Positions 24,390 to 32,888 of a stretch of DNA of 32,888 nucleotides are shown here, piece by piece. The stretch lies in contig JAJEDR010000049.1 in assembly GCA_022821385.1 (NCBI GenBank), positions 1-32,888 of the forward strand, written 5' to 3'. The stretch comes from Rhodothermales bacterium (GTDB lineage Bacteria > Bacteroidota > Rhodothermia > Rhodothermales > Bin80). The position numbers and the translations under genes were made by a program. How positions within the stretch are numbered: the stretch's first letter is position 1; each line of letters begins with the position of its first letter. The notes below the pieces were generated by a model. The model had not been told where the DNA came from, made no database searches, and saw only the letters and a program-made list of their open reading frames with translations.

Positions 24390-24977
24390 TTAGTCCTTTA
24401 TGACTTCCAGTTCCAGAATAATCTCCACATTGTGCCCCACGATAAACCCTCCGGCCTCGGTCAATTGATCCCACGACAGATTGTATTCCTTACGATTAAT
24501 CGTCGTGCGTGCTTCAAACCCGGCGCGCTCAGAATCCCCCATCTTGCTCGTTCCCAGGAACTCACTCTCCAGCGCGACCGACTGGGTAACATCTCTGATC
24601 GTAAGATCACCAACTAAATGAAAGTTACTGCCCTCAATGTTGGTTACTTCCGTACTGGTGAAGGTAATATTCGGAAACTCTTCAGCTCCAAAAAAATCAT
24701 CCGAACGCAAGTGACCGTCTCGACGATCATTACCGGTGTCAATACTGCCTGCCTCAATCGTAGCACTGACTGTCAAGGTACTCAAATCAGTACCTTCCAT
24801 AAGAATTTCTGCATCATAATTAAGAAATTCACCCCGAACGTTGGAGATCCCCAGGTGACGTACCTTGAACCCAACATTGGAGTGTACCGCATCAATTGAC
24901 CAAGATGACGGATCCTCTGTGGGTACTGAGAAAGCCAGCAGGCAGAGCGAGGCGCAAAGGAGTAAACGTGTTTTCAT
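24390..24977 (-). CDS. YceI family periplasmic protein
   Basis: The 195-residue protein has a signal peptide ([15 protein letters not shown]) followed by the YceI lipocalin-like barrel: [20 protein letters not shown] near the start, [22 protein letters not shown] in the middle (the DxHLxS..FF.....P...F signature) and [17 protein letters not shown] at the end. YceI-type proteins bind isoprenoid-like lipids in the periplasm; the physiological role varies. It is divergent from the DUF58 gene, with 150 bases between the starts, and 11 bases ahead of purQ. Confidence 0.92.
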   Translation of the reverse strand: MKTRLLLCASLCLLAFSVPTEDPSSWSIDAVHSNVGFKVRHLGISNVRGEFLNYDAEILMEGTDLSTLTVSATIEAGSIDTGNDRRDGHLRSDDFFGAEEFPNITFTSTEVTNIEGSNFHLVGDLTIRDVTQSVALESEFLGTSKMGDSERAGFEARTTINRKEYNLSWDQLTEAGGFIVGHNVEIILELEVIKD

Positions 24978-25127
24978 TTCTGAGAAGACATAATCTGGCT
25001 ACAACAATCCAGCCGCTGGAACGTCATAGATCCCACTAGGATTCCCTGGATGCCCACTACACCGCCGCTCAGTTCAACATTTTCCCTCTAAAATCGTTTT
25101 TACCCACCCTGTGTTTTTTGGTCTCCC

Positions 25128-26003
25128 ATGATCCCACGAGAACTGTTCGCCAAAATTAGGCGGATTGAAATTCGTACTAAAGGTTTGGTTAACAACGTTT
25201 TTGGTGGAGAATACCACTCAGCCTTCAAGGGGCGTGGCATTGAATTCTCGGAAGTACGCCCCTATCAGTTTGGGGATGATATTCGAACGATTGACTGGAA
25301 TGTGACTGCACGCACCGGAGATACTTTTGTCAAGATTTTTGAGGAAGAGCGAGAACAGACACTGTTGCTTGTTGTAGATATCTCTGGCTCCAGTGATTTT
25401 GGCAGCCGTGACAAATTCAAACGGGAGATCGCCGCAGAGATCTGTGCAATATTGGGGTTCAGTGCCATAAAGAACAATGATAAGGTTGGCCTATTGCTAT
25501 TCTCTGATCAGGTTGAACTCTTTGTGCCCCCCAAAAGCGGACGACGGCATGTATTACGCCTGATACGTGACCTGTTTGCGCACGAGCCCAGCTCTTCGGG
25601 CACTGCCATTCAGTCGGCTTTGGATCATATCCTTCGCGTAATCAGGCGTAGATCAATCGTGTTACTGGTTAGTGACTTTCTGGACGAAGGCTTTGAAAAA
25701 TCATTGCGCATGGTCTCTCGTCGACATGATACCGTTGCAGTACAGCTGCAAGATCCCCGTGAAAAGTCTCTCCCCTCCCTTGGACTGGTCACTCTGTTCG
25801 ATCCAGAAACTAATCGGGCACAACTGCTGGATACGGGAAGTCGTATGGTGCGGAAATCGTTTCGTCAATCTTCACTGGACAGAAACACACAACTTAAAGT
25901 GCTTTTCCGACGTGCCCGGGTCGACCATGTCGAGATCCAATGTGGAGAAGACTTCGTTGACCCATTGGCAAAGTTCTTCCGTGCACGTGCACAGATTGCC
26001 TGA
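25128..26003 (+). CDS. DUF58 (VWA-like) protein of the bat cluster
   Basis: DUF58 proteins partner with MoxR-type AAA+ ATPases. The 291-residue product reads IRRIEIRTKGLVNN and FKGRGIEFSEVRPYQFGDDIRTIDWNVTART, the classical DUF58 signature, then LVVDISGSSDFGS, a VWA metal-binding site of the DxSxS type. It is cytosolic, with no membrane segment. It usually follows moxR in this operon type, but moxR is not present: the upstream gene is the divergent yceI. Its TGA overlaps the next ATG by one base (TGATG). Confidence 0.92.
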   Translation: MIPRELFAKIRRIEIRTKGLVNNVFGGEYHSAFKGRGIEFSEVRPYQFGDDIRTIDWNVTARTGDTFVKIFEEEREQTLLLVVDISGSSDFGSRDKFKREIAAEICAILGFSAIKNNDKVGLLLFSDQVELFVPPKSGRRHVLRLIRDLFAHEPSSSGTAIQSALDHILRVIRRRSIVLLVSDFLDEGFEKSLRMVSRRHDTVAVQLQDPREKSLPSLGLVTLFDPETNRAQLLDTGSRMVRKSFRQSSLDRNTQLKVLFRRARVDHVEIQCGEDFVDPLAKFFRARAQIA

Positions 26004-26971
26004 TGAGTAGATTGTACTTGTGTGCCACACTTGCTGCAGTAGCTACTCTCTTTGCCGAAGTTGACACACTTCAGGCCCAGCGTGTGGAAGCCTTTATTTC
26101 TGAGGACAGCATTCATGTGGGCGATCGTTTTACGCTTACACTTGTGGCTATGCATGGGTTTGACGAGATGCCGTCATTCCCAAGCATGGATTCCACTTTT
26201 GGTGATATTACTCCCATCAGGCTCCTGTCTGCCGGTACACGCCTATTGGACTCCGATGTGCGCTTGGATAGCGCCGTGTATGAGGTGACTACCTTTGCCT
26301 TGGACACGGCCCGCTTGACGCCGCTGGTCATTCGCTTTCCAGATAGCGATGTAACGGCCACAACACCAGCACGGGAGTTACTTGTGATATCCGTAGTTCC
26401 ACAGGATGCCGAGGACATACAGGGTATGGCGCCGCCGGTTGGGTTTGGGCGTCCACCGTGGCCATTCGTCCTTTTGGGGTTTGCCGTCTTGATTGCAGGC
26501 GCGTTGATCTGGTACATGATCTGGCGGCACAATAATCCAAAAACCCTTCATATCGGTGAGTCCGAAGAGAATGCGCCCCCCGACCCTGCAACGGTGGCAC
26601 TGGAGCGTCTGCGTGCGCTTGAAAATGCTCCCCTAGCTGAAAGAGCACAAGTTGAAGCGTTTTACGTAGACTTATCGGACATACTTCGCACATACGTTGA
26701 AGACCGACTGCACATACCAGCCCTGGAATGTACAACCCGGGAACTTGTCCACGCCCTGGTACACCCGAGCGTGCAGCATCAAGTGCCGTCTGGTATTCCG
26801 GGGCAGCTTGAGCAGGCCCTTTCTCTTGCAGATTTGGTCAAATTTGCGGATGTGACCCCTGCCGTAAATGAAGGACGATCTGTGTTGAAGGAAGCGATAG
26901 AGATTGTCAACCGCGTTGAGGTCAAGTTTGACCAACGCGCGGCAGGAGAAGATCTTTTTAAAGTTAGCTGA
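26003..26971 (+). CDS. Membrane protein of bat operon (DUF4381/BatD-like)
   Basis: The 322-residue protein has a signal peptide (residues 1-25), a periplasmic beta-rich domain beginning VEAFISEDSIHVGDRFTLTL that resembles the N-terminal repeat of BatD, and a single membrane helix near 155-174 (PFVLLGFAVLIAGALIWYMIW). A cytosolic helical part follows with VEAFYVDLSDILRTYVEDRLHIPALECTTREL, a pattern shared with DUF4381 and the BatD C-terminus. It lies between the DUF58 gene and batA, where related genes usually encode this sort of protein. It probably belongs to the Bat membrane complex; its exact role is unknown. Confidence 0.78.
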   Translation: MSRLYLCATLAAVATLFAEVDTLQAQRVEAFISEDSIHVGDRFTLTLVAMHGFDEMPSFPSMDSTFGDITPIRLLSAGTRLLDSDVRLDSAVYEVTTFALDTARLTPLVIRFPDSDVTATTPARELLVISVVPQDAEDIQGMAPPVGFGRPPWPFVLLGFAVLIAGALIWYMIWRHNNPKTLHIGESEENAPPDPATVALERLRALENAPLAERAQVEAFYVDLSDILRTYVEDRLHIPALECTTRELVHALVHPSVQHQVPSGIPGQLEQALSLADLVKFADVTPAVNEGRSVLKEAIEIVNRVEVKFDQRAAGEDLFKVS

Positions 26972-26976
26972 CTGTC

Positions 26977-27960
26977 ATGGAATTCACCCAGCCACAGTGG
27001 CTGTTTCTGCTAATTCTAGTCCCGCTCTACGGACTCTGGCTATGGTTCCGTAGGCAAGCTATTCCAGGACTCACTTTCAGTAATCTGCGGGCCGCACGTG
27101 ATGCACCCCGTGGCACTCGTGTTTATGCCATCGTGCTTCCGTCATTACTGCGCATGGGAGCATTAACCTTGTGCGTACTTGCACTTGCACGTCCGCAAGT
27201 ACGCGAAGTAACACAGGAACGCTATGCCGAAGGCGTTGATATCGTTCTGGTCCTGGACACTTCCACAAGCATGCGGGCCGAAGATTTTCGACCAAACCGA
27301 TTCGAGGCAGCCCGTGAAGTAGCTTCTGAATTTATCGCCGGACGCGTTTCAGACCGCGTTGGGCTTATCGTGTTCGCGGCAAAAGCGTACACACAGGCTC
27401 CGCTCACGCTGGATTATGCGTTCCTGCAAAGTATGCTGGAAGAAGTCGAAGTCGGGAGCATTCAGGATGGCACTGCAATTGGAACCGCACTGGCCACCGC
27501 CGTCAACAGACTTAAGGATACGTCTGCGGAGAGCAAAGTTATCATTCTGCTCACGGATGGACAGAATAATCGAGGTGAGATTGATCCAGTAACCGCTTCC
27601 GAGGTTGCTGCAACCCTCGGAGTACGCGTCTATGCCATCGGGGTCGGCACTTATGGAGAGGCGCCGTTCGTGTTTGACCGCCCTTTTGGTGGAAGACAAC
27701 GGCAAATGGTGCCTGTGGAAATTGATGAGGACATGCTGCGTTCAATTGCACAGGGAACTGGAGGACAGTATTTTCGGGCTACTGATGAGCAGGCACTCCG
27801 TGAGATCTACCAACAGATCGGCGACTTGGAGAAAAGCCAAATCGAAACGCGTATATATACAGACTACGAGGAACGTTACGTACGTTATCTATGGCCTGGG
27901 CTACTTCTGATCCTGATTGAGGTTCTGCTGAAAACAACCTTGCTCCGTCGCTTCCCCTAA
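26977..27960 (+). CDS. batA: Aerotolerance protein BatA (VWA membrane protein)
   Basis: BatA is a membrane-anchored von Willebrand A protein linked to aerotolerance and envelope stress in Bacteroidota. The 327 residues contain two N-terminal helices (FLLILVPLYGLWLWF and a second near 50-70), a VWA domain with the metal-ion site DTSTS near 93 (LVLDTSTSMRAEDFRPNR), a Thr in APLTLDY and Asp in LLTDGQNNRGE, and one C-terminal helix (LWPGLLLILIEVLL). All MIDAS residues look intact. The stop overlaps the batB start by one base (TAATG). Confidence 0.93.
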   Translation: MEFTQPQWLFLLILVPLYGLWLWFRRQAIPGLTFSNLRAARDAPRGTRVYAIVLPSLLRMGALTLCVLALARPQVREVTQERYAEGVDIVLVLDTSTSMRAEDFRPNRFEAAREVASEFIAGRVSDRVGLIVFAAKAYTQAPLTLDYAFLQSMLEEVEVGSIQDGTAIGTALATAVNRLKDTSAESKVIILLTDGQNNRGEIDPVTASEVAATLGVRVYAIGVGTYGEAPFVFDRPFGGRQRQMVPVEIDEDMLRSIAQGTGGQYFRATDEQALREIYQQIGDLEKSQIETRIYTDYEERYVRYLWPGLLLILIEVLLKTTLLRRFP

Positions 27961-29000
27961 TGGTCTGGCTTAACGAGTCATACTTGTGGACCCTATGGGC
28001 GGTCCCCTTGGTTATCGCGCTGAGTCTGTACGCGTCCTGGCGTCGGCGTGCACTACAGGTGCGCTTTGGTGACATCCCGCTCGTACACAGACTCTCCCAA
28101 AGTGTTAGCGGTCGTCGTCGACGCTACAAAGCCTCAATTATCGCAGCCGCTGTTGGATTGCTGGCTATTTCGCTTGTCGGCCCCCAAGTGGGTACTCGAC
28201 TGCGTGAGGTCAAGCGTGAAGGTATTGATCTGGTGATTGCACTGGATGTATCAGCTTCTATGCTGGCGGAGGATGTTGCACCAAACCGGTTGGGACGAGC
28301 ACGCAATGAAATCAAGAAACTCCTGGGCGAGCTGCGTGGAGATCGTGTGGGGCTAGTAATCTTTGCAGGTGACGCATTCATCCAATGCCCACTTACCACC
28401 GACTACAGTGCTGTGCGACTATTCCTGGATGTTGCTAATCCTGACCTTTTGCCCACACCGGGTACTGACTTTAGCGAGGCACTCCGGATGGCTATCCAGG
28501 CCTTTGAAGCACCTTCACCCAGTATTGATCCCGAGGCTAAACGCTCGAAAGCACTGCTGATTGTATCCGACGGTGAAAACCATGTCGCTGAACTGGAAGA
28601 TATTCTAACTTCAGCTCGCGACGAAGGCATCACGCTGTTTGCGGCCGGTGTTGGCGAGCTGGAGGGAGCTCCAATTCCCGTTTACGGTGCAAACGGCCAA
28701 CGTACCGGGTACAGACGAGACCTTGAAGGGCAAATTATACATTCAAGGCTGGAAGAATCCAGTCTTAGGACCCTCAGCACTGATGGAGCCTATTTTCAGA
28801 TCGCCCGTACATCCAGTGCCCTTTCCAGCGTAATTCCTGCACTCGAGCGGCTGGATCAAGCTACACTGGCAGAGGAACAGTTTGAAGATTACGATCTTAA
28901 GTACCAATGGCCCTTAGCACTTGCACTACTGCTACTTTGCGTAGACGGTATGATTTCTGTCCGCCGAAGCCCTCGGGCTACCTCACGGAATAATAACTAG
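27960..29000 (+). CDS. batB: Aerotolerance protein BatB (VWA membrane protein)
   Basis: BatB is the paralogous partner of BatA, also a VWA membrane protein. The 346 residues begin with two hydrophobic stretches (WTLWAVPLVIALSLYASW and IIAAAVGLLAISLVG), then the VWA domain with DVSAS near 96 (IALDVSASMLAEDVAPNR), CPLTTDYSAV and VSDGENH, and one C-terminal helix (WPLALALLLLCVDGMI). The MIDAS motif is intact. It is longer than BatA mainly in the middle of the VWA domain and shares the -xxMxAEDxxPNR- phrase with it. Confidence 0.93.
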   Translation: MVWLNESYLWTLWAVPLVIALSLYASWRRRALQVRFGDIPLVHRLSQSVSGRRRRYKASIIAAAVGLLAISLVGPQVGTRLREVKREGIDLVIALDVSASMLAEDVAPNRLGRARNEIKKLLGELRGDRVGLVIFAGDAFIQCPLTTDYSAVRLFLDVANPDLLPTPGTDFSEALRMAIQAFEAPSPSIDPEAKRSKALLIVSDGENHVAELEDILTSARDEGITLFAAGVGELEGAPIPVYGANGQRTGYRRDLEGQIIHSRLEESSLRTLSTDGAYFQIARTSSALSSVIPALERLDQATLAEEQFEDYDLKYQWPLALALLLLCVDGMISVRRSPRATSRNNN

Positions 29001-29004
29001 CAAA

Positions 29005-29793
29005 ATGATCCTAGCAACTGTGTTCAGCATTCTCTTGGCAAGTGTCCAGATAATTCCGATGGGCAATGCCAAGAAGCATGGCCGTAGTGGTAATGATTCC
29101 CTCAAGCAGGGACAATACGAAGGAGCCGCTTACGCGTATCAGGAGGGTCTGTCATCCTATGAATCTGCTCAGGAAGTAGACGAGACTTACTTCGGCCTCC
29201 AGAATAATCTGGGGCTCGCACTGCATCAGAACGGAGATTTTGAGGGAGCACAAAATGCGTTTACGGAAGCACTTGCAAACGCACCCTATGACCAGGCCAG
29301 GTCTACCCCAGCATACAACGCCGGGAATAATGCCTTTAGGAACCAGCAGTTAGAGCAGGCCCTTGAGCATTATAGGGAAGCCTTGTTGGTAGACCCGGAG
29401 AATGAGGATGCCAGATATAATTTTGAGTTTGTAAGCCGGCAGCTGCAGGAACAGCAGAATCAGCAGCAATCTGAAGGTGACGATCAGGAACAGCAAGAAG
29501 AGCAGGATCAGCAGCAAGACCAGAGTGATCAGACGAACGAGAGTGACCAGGAACAGGATGAGGATCAGGCAGAACAGGAGGAAAACCCTCAGGAACAGGA
29601 GGAACAGTCTCAACAAGAGCAGCAGGAAGAACAGCAGGAACAGGATCCTCAGCAGGAGCAGCAGCGCGAGGCTCCCTTGACCCGTGAGCAGGCTGAACGT
29701 ATTCTGGAAGCACTCGAGAACGAAGAAGAAGAACTCTTGCGGGAAGTACAAAAAATGGAAGGACGCCCTAGGCGGGTTGCAAAAGACTGGTAA
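29005..29793 (+). CDS. batC: Aerotolerance protein BatC (TPR, low-complexity tail)
   Basis: The 262-residue protein has an N-terminal signal-like stretch (ATVFSILLASVQIIPMG), about three TPR units (for example NSLKQGQYEGAAYAYQEGL-like and NAFRNQQLEQALEHYREALLVDPENEDARYNF), and a long Gln/Glu/Asp-rich region covering about residues 148-222. It ends RILEALENEEEELLREVQKME then KDW, the typical BatC tail. TPRs are thought to hold together Bat components on the periplasmic side. The low-complexity region is characteristic of the gene but is unusually long and repetitive here. Confidence 0.9.
   Translation: MILATVFSILLASVQIIPMGNAKKHGRSGNDSLKQGQYEGAAYAYQEGLSSYESAQEVDETYFGLQNNLGLALHQNGDFEGAQNAFTEALANAPYDQARSTPAYNAGNNAFRNQQLEQALEHYREALLVDPENEDARYNFEFVSRQLQEQQNQQQSEGDDQEQQEEQDQQQDQSDQTNESDQEQDEDQAEQEENPQEQEEQSQQEQQEEQQEQDPQQEQQREAPLTREQAERILEALENEEEELLREVQKMEGRPRRVAKDW
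29446..29670 (+). repeat. Low-complexity CAG/GAA-rich tract within batC
   Basis: The DNA is dominated by CAG, CAA, GAA and GAG codons, with frequent units such as CAGGAACAG. It encodes an acidic, Gln-rich linker. Such tracts can vary in length by slippage, so copy number may differ between strains or be collapsed in short-read assembly. Confidence 0.75.
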
Positions 29794-29799
29794 TTTTTT

Positions 29800-31638
29800 A
29801 TGCGGCGTGCAATCTTATTGATCGGCCTTGCCAGTGCGTGTTTTGTGTCGCTACCCCGTTATTCTTTTTCACAAACCGTCAGCGGACTAGTCTCCTCACC
29901 CACAATTGGTGCACAGGAAACGGTGTCGTATACACTGGAAATTTCGGGGACGAACGCCAGTGACATCGTTGATCCCGGCCCGCCGGCTGCGGAGGGCCTG
30001 ACACTGGTTTCCCCAATTGCATCTAGAGGTACCAGCATGTCCATTGTTAACGGACGCGTTTCTAGGAGTGTAAGCTATACCTGGCACTACAGACCCGAGG
30101 AGGAAGGCAGTGCACGGATCCTTGAGGCGAACGTAACGATTGGTGACTCTACGTTCCATACATCACCAGTTACCGTAACCGTTGTGCCACAGGCACAGCG
30201 ACCGACCCCACAACGACGATCCCTCTTCGGTGGGTTCAGTTTGTTTGACAATCCGCCTGATGCTCCCCCGGAGGTGACTGAACAGGATATATTCATTCGC
30301 GCAACCCAGAGCGATCGTGAGGTATACCTGAATGAGCAGATCGCGATTGATTATAAGTTATATTTCCGGCCAGGGACAATGCCTCGTAACAGTCGTCAGG
30401 CGGATTCCTGGGATGCCGAGGGCTTTTGGCGTGAAGAGTTGGATCTCGCTGCAACCCCCGTGCCTAGTCTGGTCGTGGAAAATGGCATTCGGTATCAAGT
30501 CATTTCCATCCGGCGTATCGCCGTATTCCCGACACGAGCGGGGGAGCTCACCATTGATCCCCTCAAAATTTCGGCGGAAGTTCAGTCCCCGGACGCGGAT
30601 CCATTCAACAGTCCTTTGTTTTCACAAAGGTATTCAACGGTTGAGCGAGCCTCGCCCGTTATAAATATCACGTCCAACCCACTGCCCTCTGGTGCACCTG
30701 ATGAGTTCAGAGGTGCCGTCGGACAGTATACACTTCGTGCTACCCTGAGCCGAAATACACTTGAGGTCGGTGAAGCACTACAACTCACGCTTGTTATTGA
30801 GGGGACTGGGAATATTGCCCTGATTGAAGCGCCGCAACCTGAAATACCTGGCATTTTTGAGGTATACGACCCCGAGGTAAGTATTTCGAAGACAGGCATT
30901 GACGCCTTGGTCCGTGGAAACAAGACCTTCACCTGGCTACTGATTCCGCGTTCTAACGGCACGTTCCAGATTCCTCCCATAAAATTCGTTTACTTTGATC
31001 CGTCACAGGCACGGTATATCGTGCGCACAAGCAACCTCGATCCCATTACCGTCACCGGCACGGCCGCAACAGCTTCTGCCACAACTGTTACTGCGTCGGG
31101 CTTTCCCTTTGATGATATTGCAGTGCTGAAGCGGGATCCCCAGTGGGTAGCTGCAACCCACACCCCACTCCATCGGGGTACATGGTTCTATTTATTGCTC
31201 CTAGTGCCCGTACTCGGTATTGGCGTCACCGTTGTGCTGAGACGGCGGACAACCCGTCTAGCTACGGATACCGCCTGGGCTAGGAACCAGCGTGCACATC
31301 CTCTCGCCCGCAAGCATCTCAAAACCGCACGAAAACGCCTGTCCGAAGGAGACCCAGATGCATTTTACGCAGCCCTTGAACAGTCTGTGCTCGGATTTGT
31401 CGGCAACCGGTTGAATGTACATGAGCGTGGACTTACACGTGCACAACTTGCAGATCAATTACAAAAGGCCGGTATTCGCACGGAAAGGCAACAGGAGCTG
31501 ATCGAATTCCTAGATACGTGTGATGCCGCCCGCTTTGCTCCTACACCCCCTGCAAATGCCCTAATGGAGAAACATTATGCCCTGGGTAGTCGAATTTTGA
31601 GCACAATTGCCCGCGAACTGGAATCTGTGATCCTATGA
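29800..31638 (+). CDS. batD: Aerotolerance protein BatD (oxygen tolerance family)
   Basis: The 612-residue protein has a signal peptide (LLIGLASACFVSLPRYSFSQ), then a long periplasmic region of Ig-like beta sandwiches, including GAQETVSYTLEIS and VGEALQLTLVIEGTGNIALIEAPQP, with the family phrase FTWLLIPRSNGTFQIPPIKFVYFDP. A membrane helix near 460-478 (TWFYLLLLVPVLGIGVTVVL) is followed by a cytosolic helical end with DPDAFYAALEQSVLGFVGNRL. This is the standard BatD architecture and length. It lies six bases after batC and overlaps batE by four (ATGA). Confidence 0.93.
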   Translation: MRRAILLIGLASACFVSLPRYSFSQTVSGLVSSPTIGAQETVSYTLEISGTNASDIVDPGPPAAEGLTLVSPIASRGTSMSIVNGRVSRSVSYTWHYRPEEEGSARILEANVTIGDSTFHTSPVTVTVVPQAQRPTPQRRSLFGGFSLFDNPPDAPPEVTEQDIFIRATQSDREVYLNEQIAIDYKLYFRPGTMPRNSRQADSWDAEGFWREELDLAATPVPSLVVENGIRYQVISIRRIAVFPTRAGELTIDPLKISAEVQSPDADPFNSPLFSQRYSTVERASPVINITSNPLPSGAPDEFRGAVGQYTLRATLSRNTLEVGEALQLTLVIEGTGNIALIEAPQPEIPGIFEVYDPEVSISKTGIDALVRGNKTFTWLLIPRSNGTFQIPPIKFVYFDPSQARYIVRTSNLDPITVTGTAATASATTVTASGFPFDDIAVLKRDPQWVAATHTPLHRGTWFYLLLLVPVLGIGVTVVLRRRTTRLATDTAWARNQRAHPLARKHLKTARKRLSEGDPDAFYAALEQSVLGFVGNRLNVHERGLTRAQLADQLQKAGIRTERQQELIEFLDTCDAARFAPTPPANALMEKHYALGSRILSTIARELESVIL

Positions 31639-32375
31639 GGCGTGGTGCTCTGTTATTAGTTGCGATTGCATATATCGGGTTAGCGAATGCACAGCAACTC
31701 GAAGATGCGCTTCGCCTGTTTGACGAAGCCAACGGGCTTGTGGAGTCCGGGGCTTACGCGGAAGCAATTGTCCAGTACCACGCTGTTCTGGAAACCGGTT
31801 TTGCAAGTGGTGCACTGTACCATAACCTTGCCAGTGCATATTTCCGTTTAGATGAGATTGGTGAGGCCGTCCGTTATTATGAGCGTTCGCGCCGCCTGCT
31901 GGGAAATGATCCACAACTCCTTCATAACATACAGATTGTCGAAGCACACGTCCAGAACCCCTTTTCTGAGCTTCCTACACCATTCTGGCAGGCTTGGTGG
32001 TACACGTTGTTCAGCCAATACAGTGCTTGGAGATTTCTGATTGCAGGTATGTGTCTTTATTTGATTGCCTGCCTGTTGTACGCACACCATATCTGGTTAC
32101 AAACGCGCAGCAACTGGCACAGGCGGGCACGCGTGGGAACACTGGGGATTGGCCTGTTACTTCTTTTGATCGCAGTGCTGGTTTCCGGTGAGCGAAGTTC
32201 TATTCAGGGTGCCGCCATTCTTGAACCTACAACGCTCGTCTCGGAAACCGGAAGCATTGATGTACCCGAGGGAGTAAAGGTATCGTTCATTGAAGAGACA
32301 GAGCTCGGTGCGGAGGTAAGCTTGCCTAATGGAGTACGTGGCTACGTGGATGCAAGTGTTCTGGGGTTCTTCTAG
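31635..32375 (+). CDS. batE: Aerotolerance protein BatE (TPR and SH3-like)
   Basis: The 246-residue protein has a signal peptide, then TPR-like helices (LFDEANGLVESGAYAEAIVQYHAVLE, ALYHNLASAYFRLDEIGEAVRYYERSRRLL), then two membrane helices (FLIAGMCLYLIACLLYAHHIW and GIGLLLLLIAVLVSG). A C-terminal SH3-like end follows (SIDVPEGVKVSFIEETELGAEV, then VRGYVDASVLGFF). This matches BatE, the last gene of the operon. Its start is fixed by the ATGA overlap with batD. No strong terminator follows the stop. Confidence 0.9.
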   Translation: MRRGALLLVAIAYIGLANAQQLEDALRLFDEANGLVESGAYAEAIVQYHAVLETGFASGALYHNLASAYFRLDEIGEAVRYYERSRRLLGNDPQLLHNIQIVEAHVQNPFSELPTPFWQAWWYTLFSQYSAWRFLIAGMCLYLIACLLYAHHIWLQTRSNWHRRARVGTLGIGLLLLLIAVLVSGERSSIQGAAILEPTTLVSETGSIDVPEGVKVSFIEETELGAEVSLPNGVRGYVDASVLGFF

Positions 32376-32767
32376 TCTGAGGGTTGATGAGAAATGAAAT
32401 ACGTCTCGTATCGGTCGCTATTCTCGTCGGGACCTTACGCTAGTGTCGCGTTAGAGTCAAGTAGAGAATAATACGATCCCGTCAGGCACACGATTCCCGT
32501 GAACATTGTAGGAAGCGGGGAGACAAAACCGCCTAGAAACCCGGTGATAATCAAGGGACGGCGTCGGCGACAATAAAAAGACAATCAACAATATTCGACC
32601 GGAGCCGTGTCCGGTTGCTCCAAATCTTTGGCCCACCGCGATCAACGGTAGGAACGTGCTCATGAACGATCGTCTATACTAAGTCCCGGATACTGCAGTC
32701 AGTGTCTGTGCCATAGATGCGCTGACAAATTAGGCGTACCCATAAGCCTCAATACGTGCCCGAGAGG
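32376..32767. other. Intergenic gap between convergent genes
   Basis: About 390 bases with no gene that I can support. A short plus-strand frame (32387-32443, MRNEIRLVSVAILVGTLR) and a 68-codon minus frame (32457-32663) are unrecognised and not convincing. One hairpin (32598-32615) is described separately. No tRNA or other structured RNA was recognised. Confidence 0.55.
32598..32615. terminator. Possible terminator hairpin between convergent genes
   Basis: ACCGGA at 32598-32603 pairs with TCCGGT at 32610-32615 around a six-base loop (GCCGTG). It sits between batE and the convergent aminotransferase gene. There is no good T-tract on either side, so the terminator call is tentative. Confidence 0.3.
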
Positions 32768-32888
32768 CTAAGCAGGCACATGGGCTTGCGTAGCATCCAA
32801 TGCCTCACACAGCGTAGCCAATAGGAATTCCACCTCATCTTCCGTAAGAATAAGCGGCGGGGAAATCCCTACTGTGTCTCCCATGGCC
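32768..32888 (-). CDS. Class III aminotransferase, C-terminal fragment (cut by window edge)
   Basis: Only the last 39 complete codons are visible, ending in TAG. They read AMGDTVGISPPLILTEDEVE and continue to LATLCEALDATQAHVPA. The phrase GDTxxxSPPLIxTExEvd is the usual C-terminal block of PLP-dependent class III (omega-amino acid or ornithine-type) aminotransferases. The rest lies beyond the right edge, so substrate and subgroup cannot be told. Confidence 0.78.
   Translation of the reverse strand, partial: AMGDTVGISPPLILTEDEVEFLLATLCEALDATQAHVPA

Noticed and set aside
24379..24474. N-terminal extension of PurQ by 32 residues
   Set aside because: It does not match the family; [14 protein letters not shown] at 24378 is the normal start, and the extension would overlap the yceI end.
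29336..29751. Leucine-rich minus-strand ORFs opposite batC
   Set aside because: They are antisense to the CAG/GAA tract, which reads as Leu/Phe on the other strand.
32457..32663. 68-codon minus-strand ORF near the right edge
   Set aside because: No recognisable motif and no supporting context; treated as spacer.

Overview
The window reads as a bacterial chromosome segment of moderate GC from the Bacteroidota/Rhodothermota/Balneolota side of the tree. The lineage is inferred from content: a complete batA-E aerotolerance cluster, a DUF5683 gene directly after parB, a serine-palmitoyltransferase-type enzyme, a Big_5-type Ig-like lipoprotein, several lipoproteins, and mostly weak or absent Shine-Dalgarno sequences. 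No rRNA, tRNA, CRISPR array, prophage or intact insertion sequence was seen.

Layout. 1-1260 (minus): the 5' part of a TPM-domain lipoprotein gene, then stand-alone hisI. 1331-5934 (plus): yidD, moaB, a membrane-anchored unknown, an Ig-like lipoprotein and bifunctional nnr, mostly touching or overlapping. 6026-11389 (plus): a loose, gene-poor accessory stretch with three TonB C-terminal-domain genes (five such domains in total), a beta-propeller-like lipoprotein, the tail of a decayed IS1595-type transposase and about 1.7 kb without confident genes. 11449-14625 (minus): rpiA and two MacB-type ABC permeases without an ATPase. 14791-17398 (plus): a 53-residue DUF5989 gene, parA, parB and DUF5683. 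17417-21015 (plus): a GT-B glycosyltransferase, a serine-palmitoyltransferase-like enzyme and a GNAT-type acyltransferase, a plausible sphingolipid cassette. 21116-24977 (minus): a VanZ-like protein, a GH18 lipoprotein, a rhomboid protease, purQ and yceI. 25128-32375 (plus): a DUF58 gene, a membrane protein and batA-batB-batC-batD-batE. The right edge (minus) holds the C-terminus of a class III aminotransferase.

Most genes are housekeeping or envelope functions. The less ordinary parts are the TonB_C expansion, whose members include one tandem-domain protein without a periplasm-spanning linker and one lipoprotein; the array of GTAAC/GTTAC half-sites before that lipoprotein; and the SPT plus GNAT pair, which may make the first two steps of bacterial ceramide synthesis. 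I did not find a clear, wholly undescribed multigene system.
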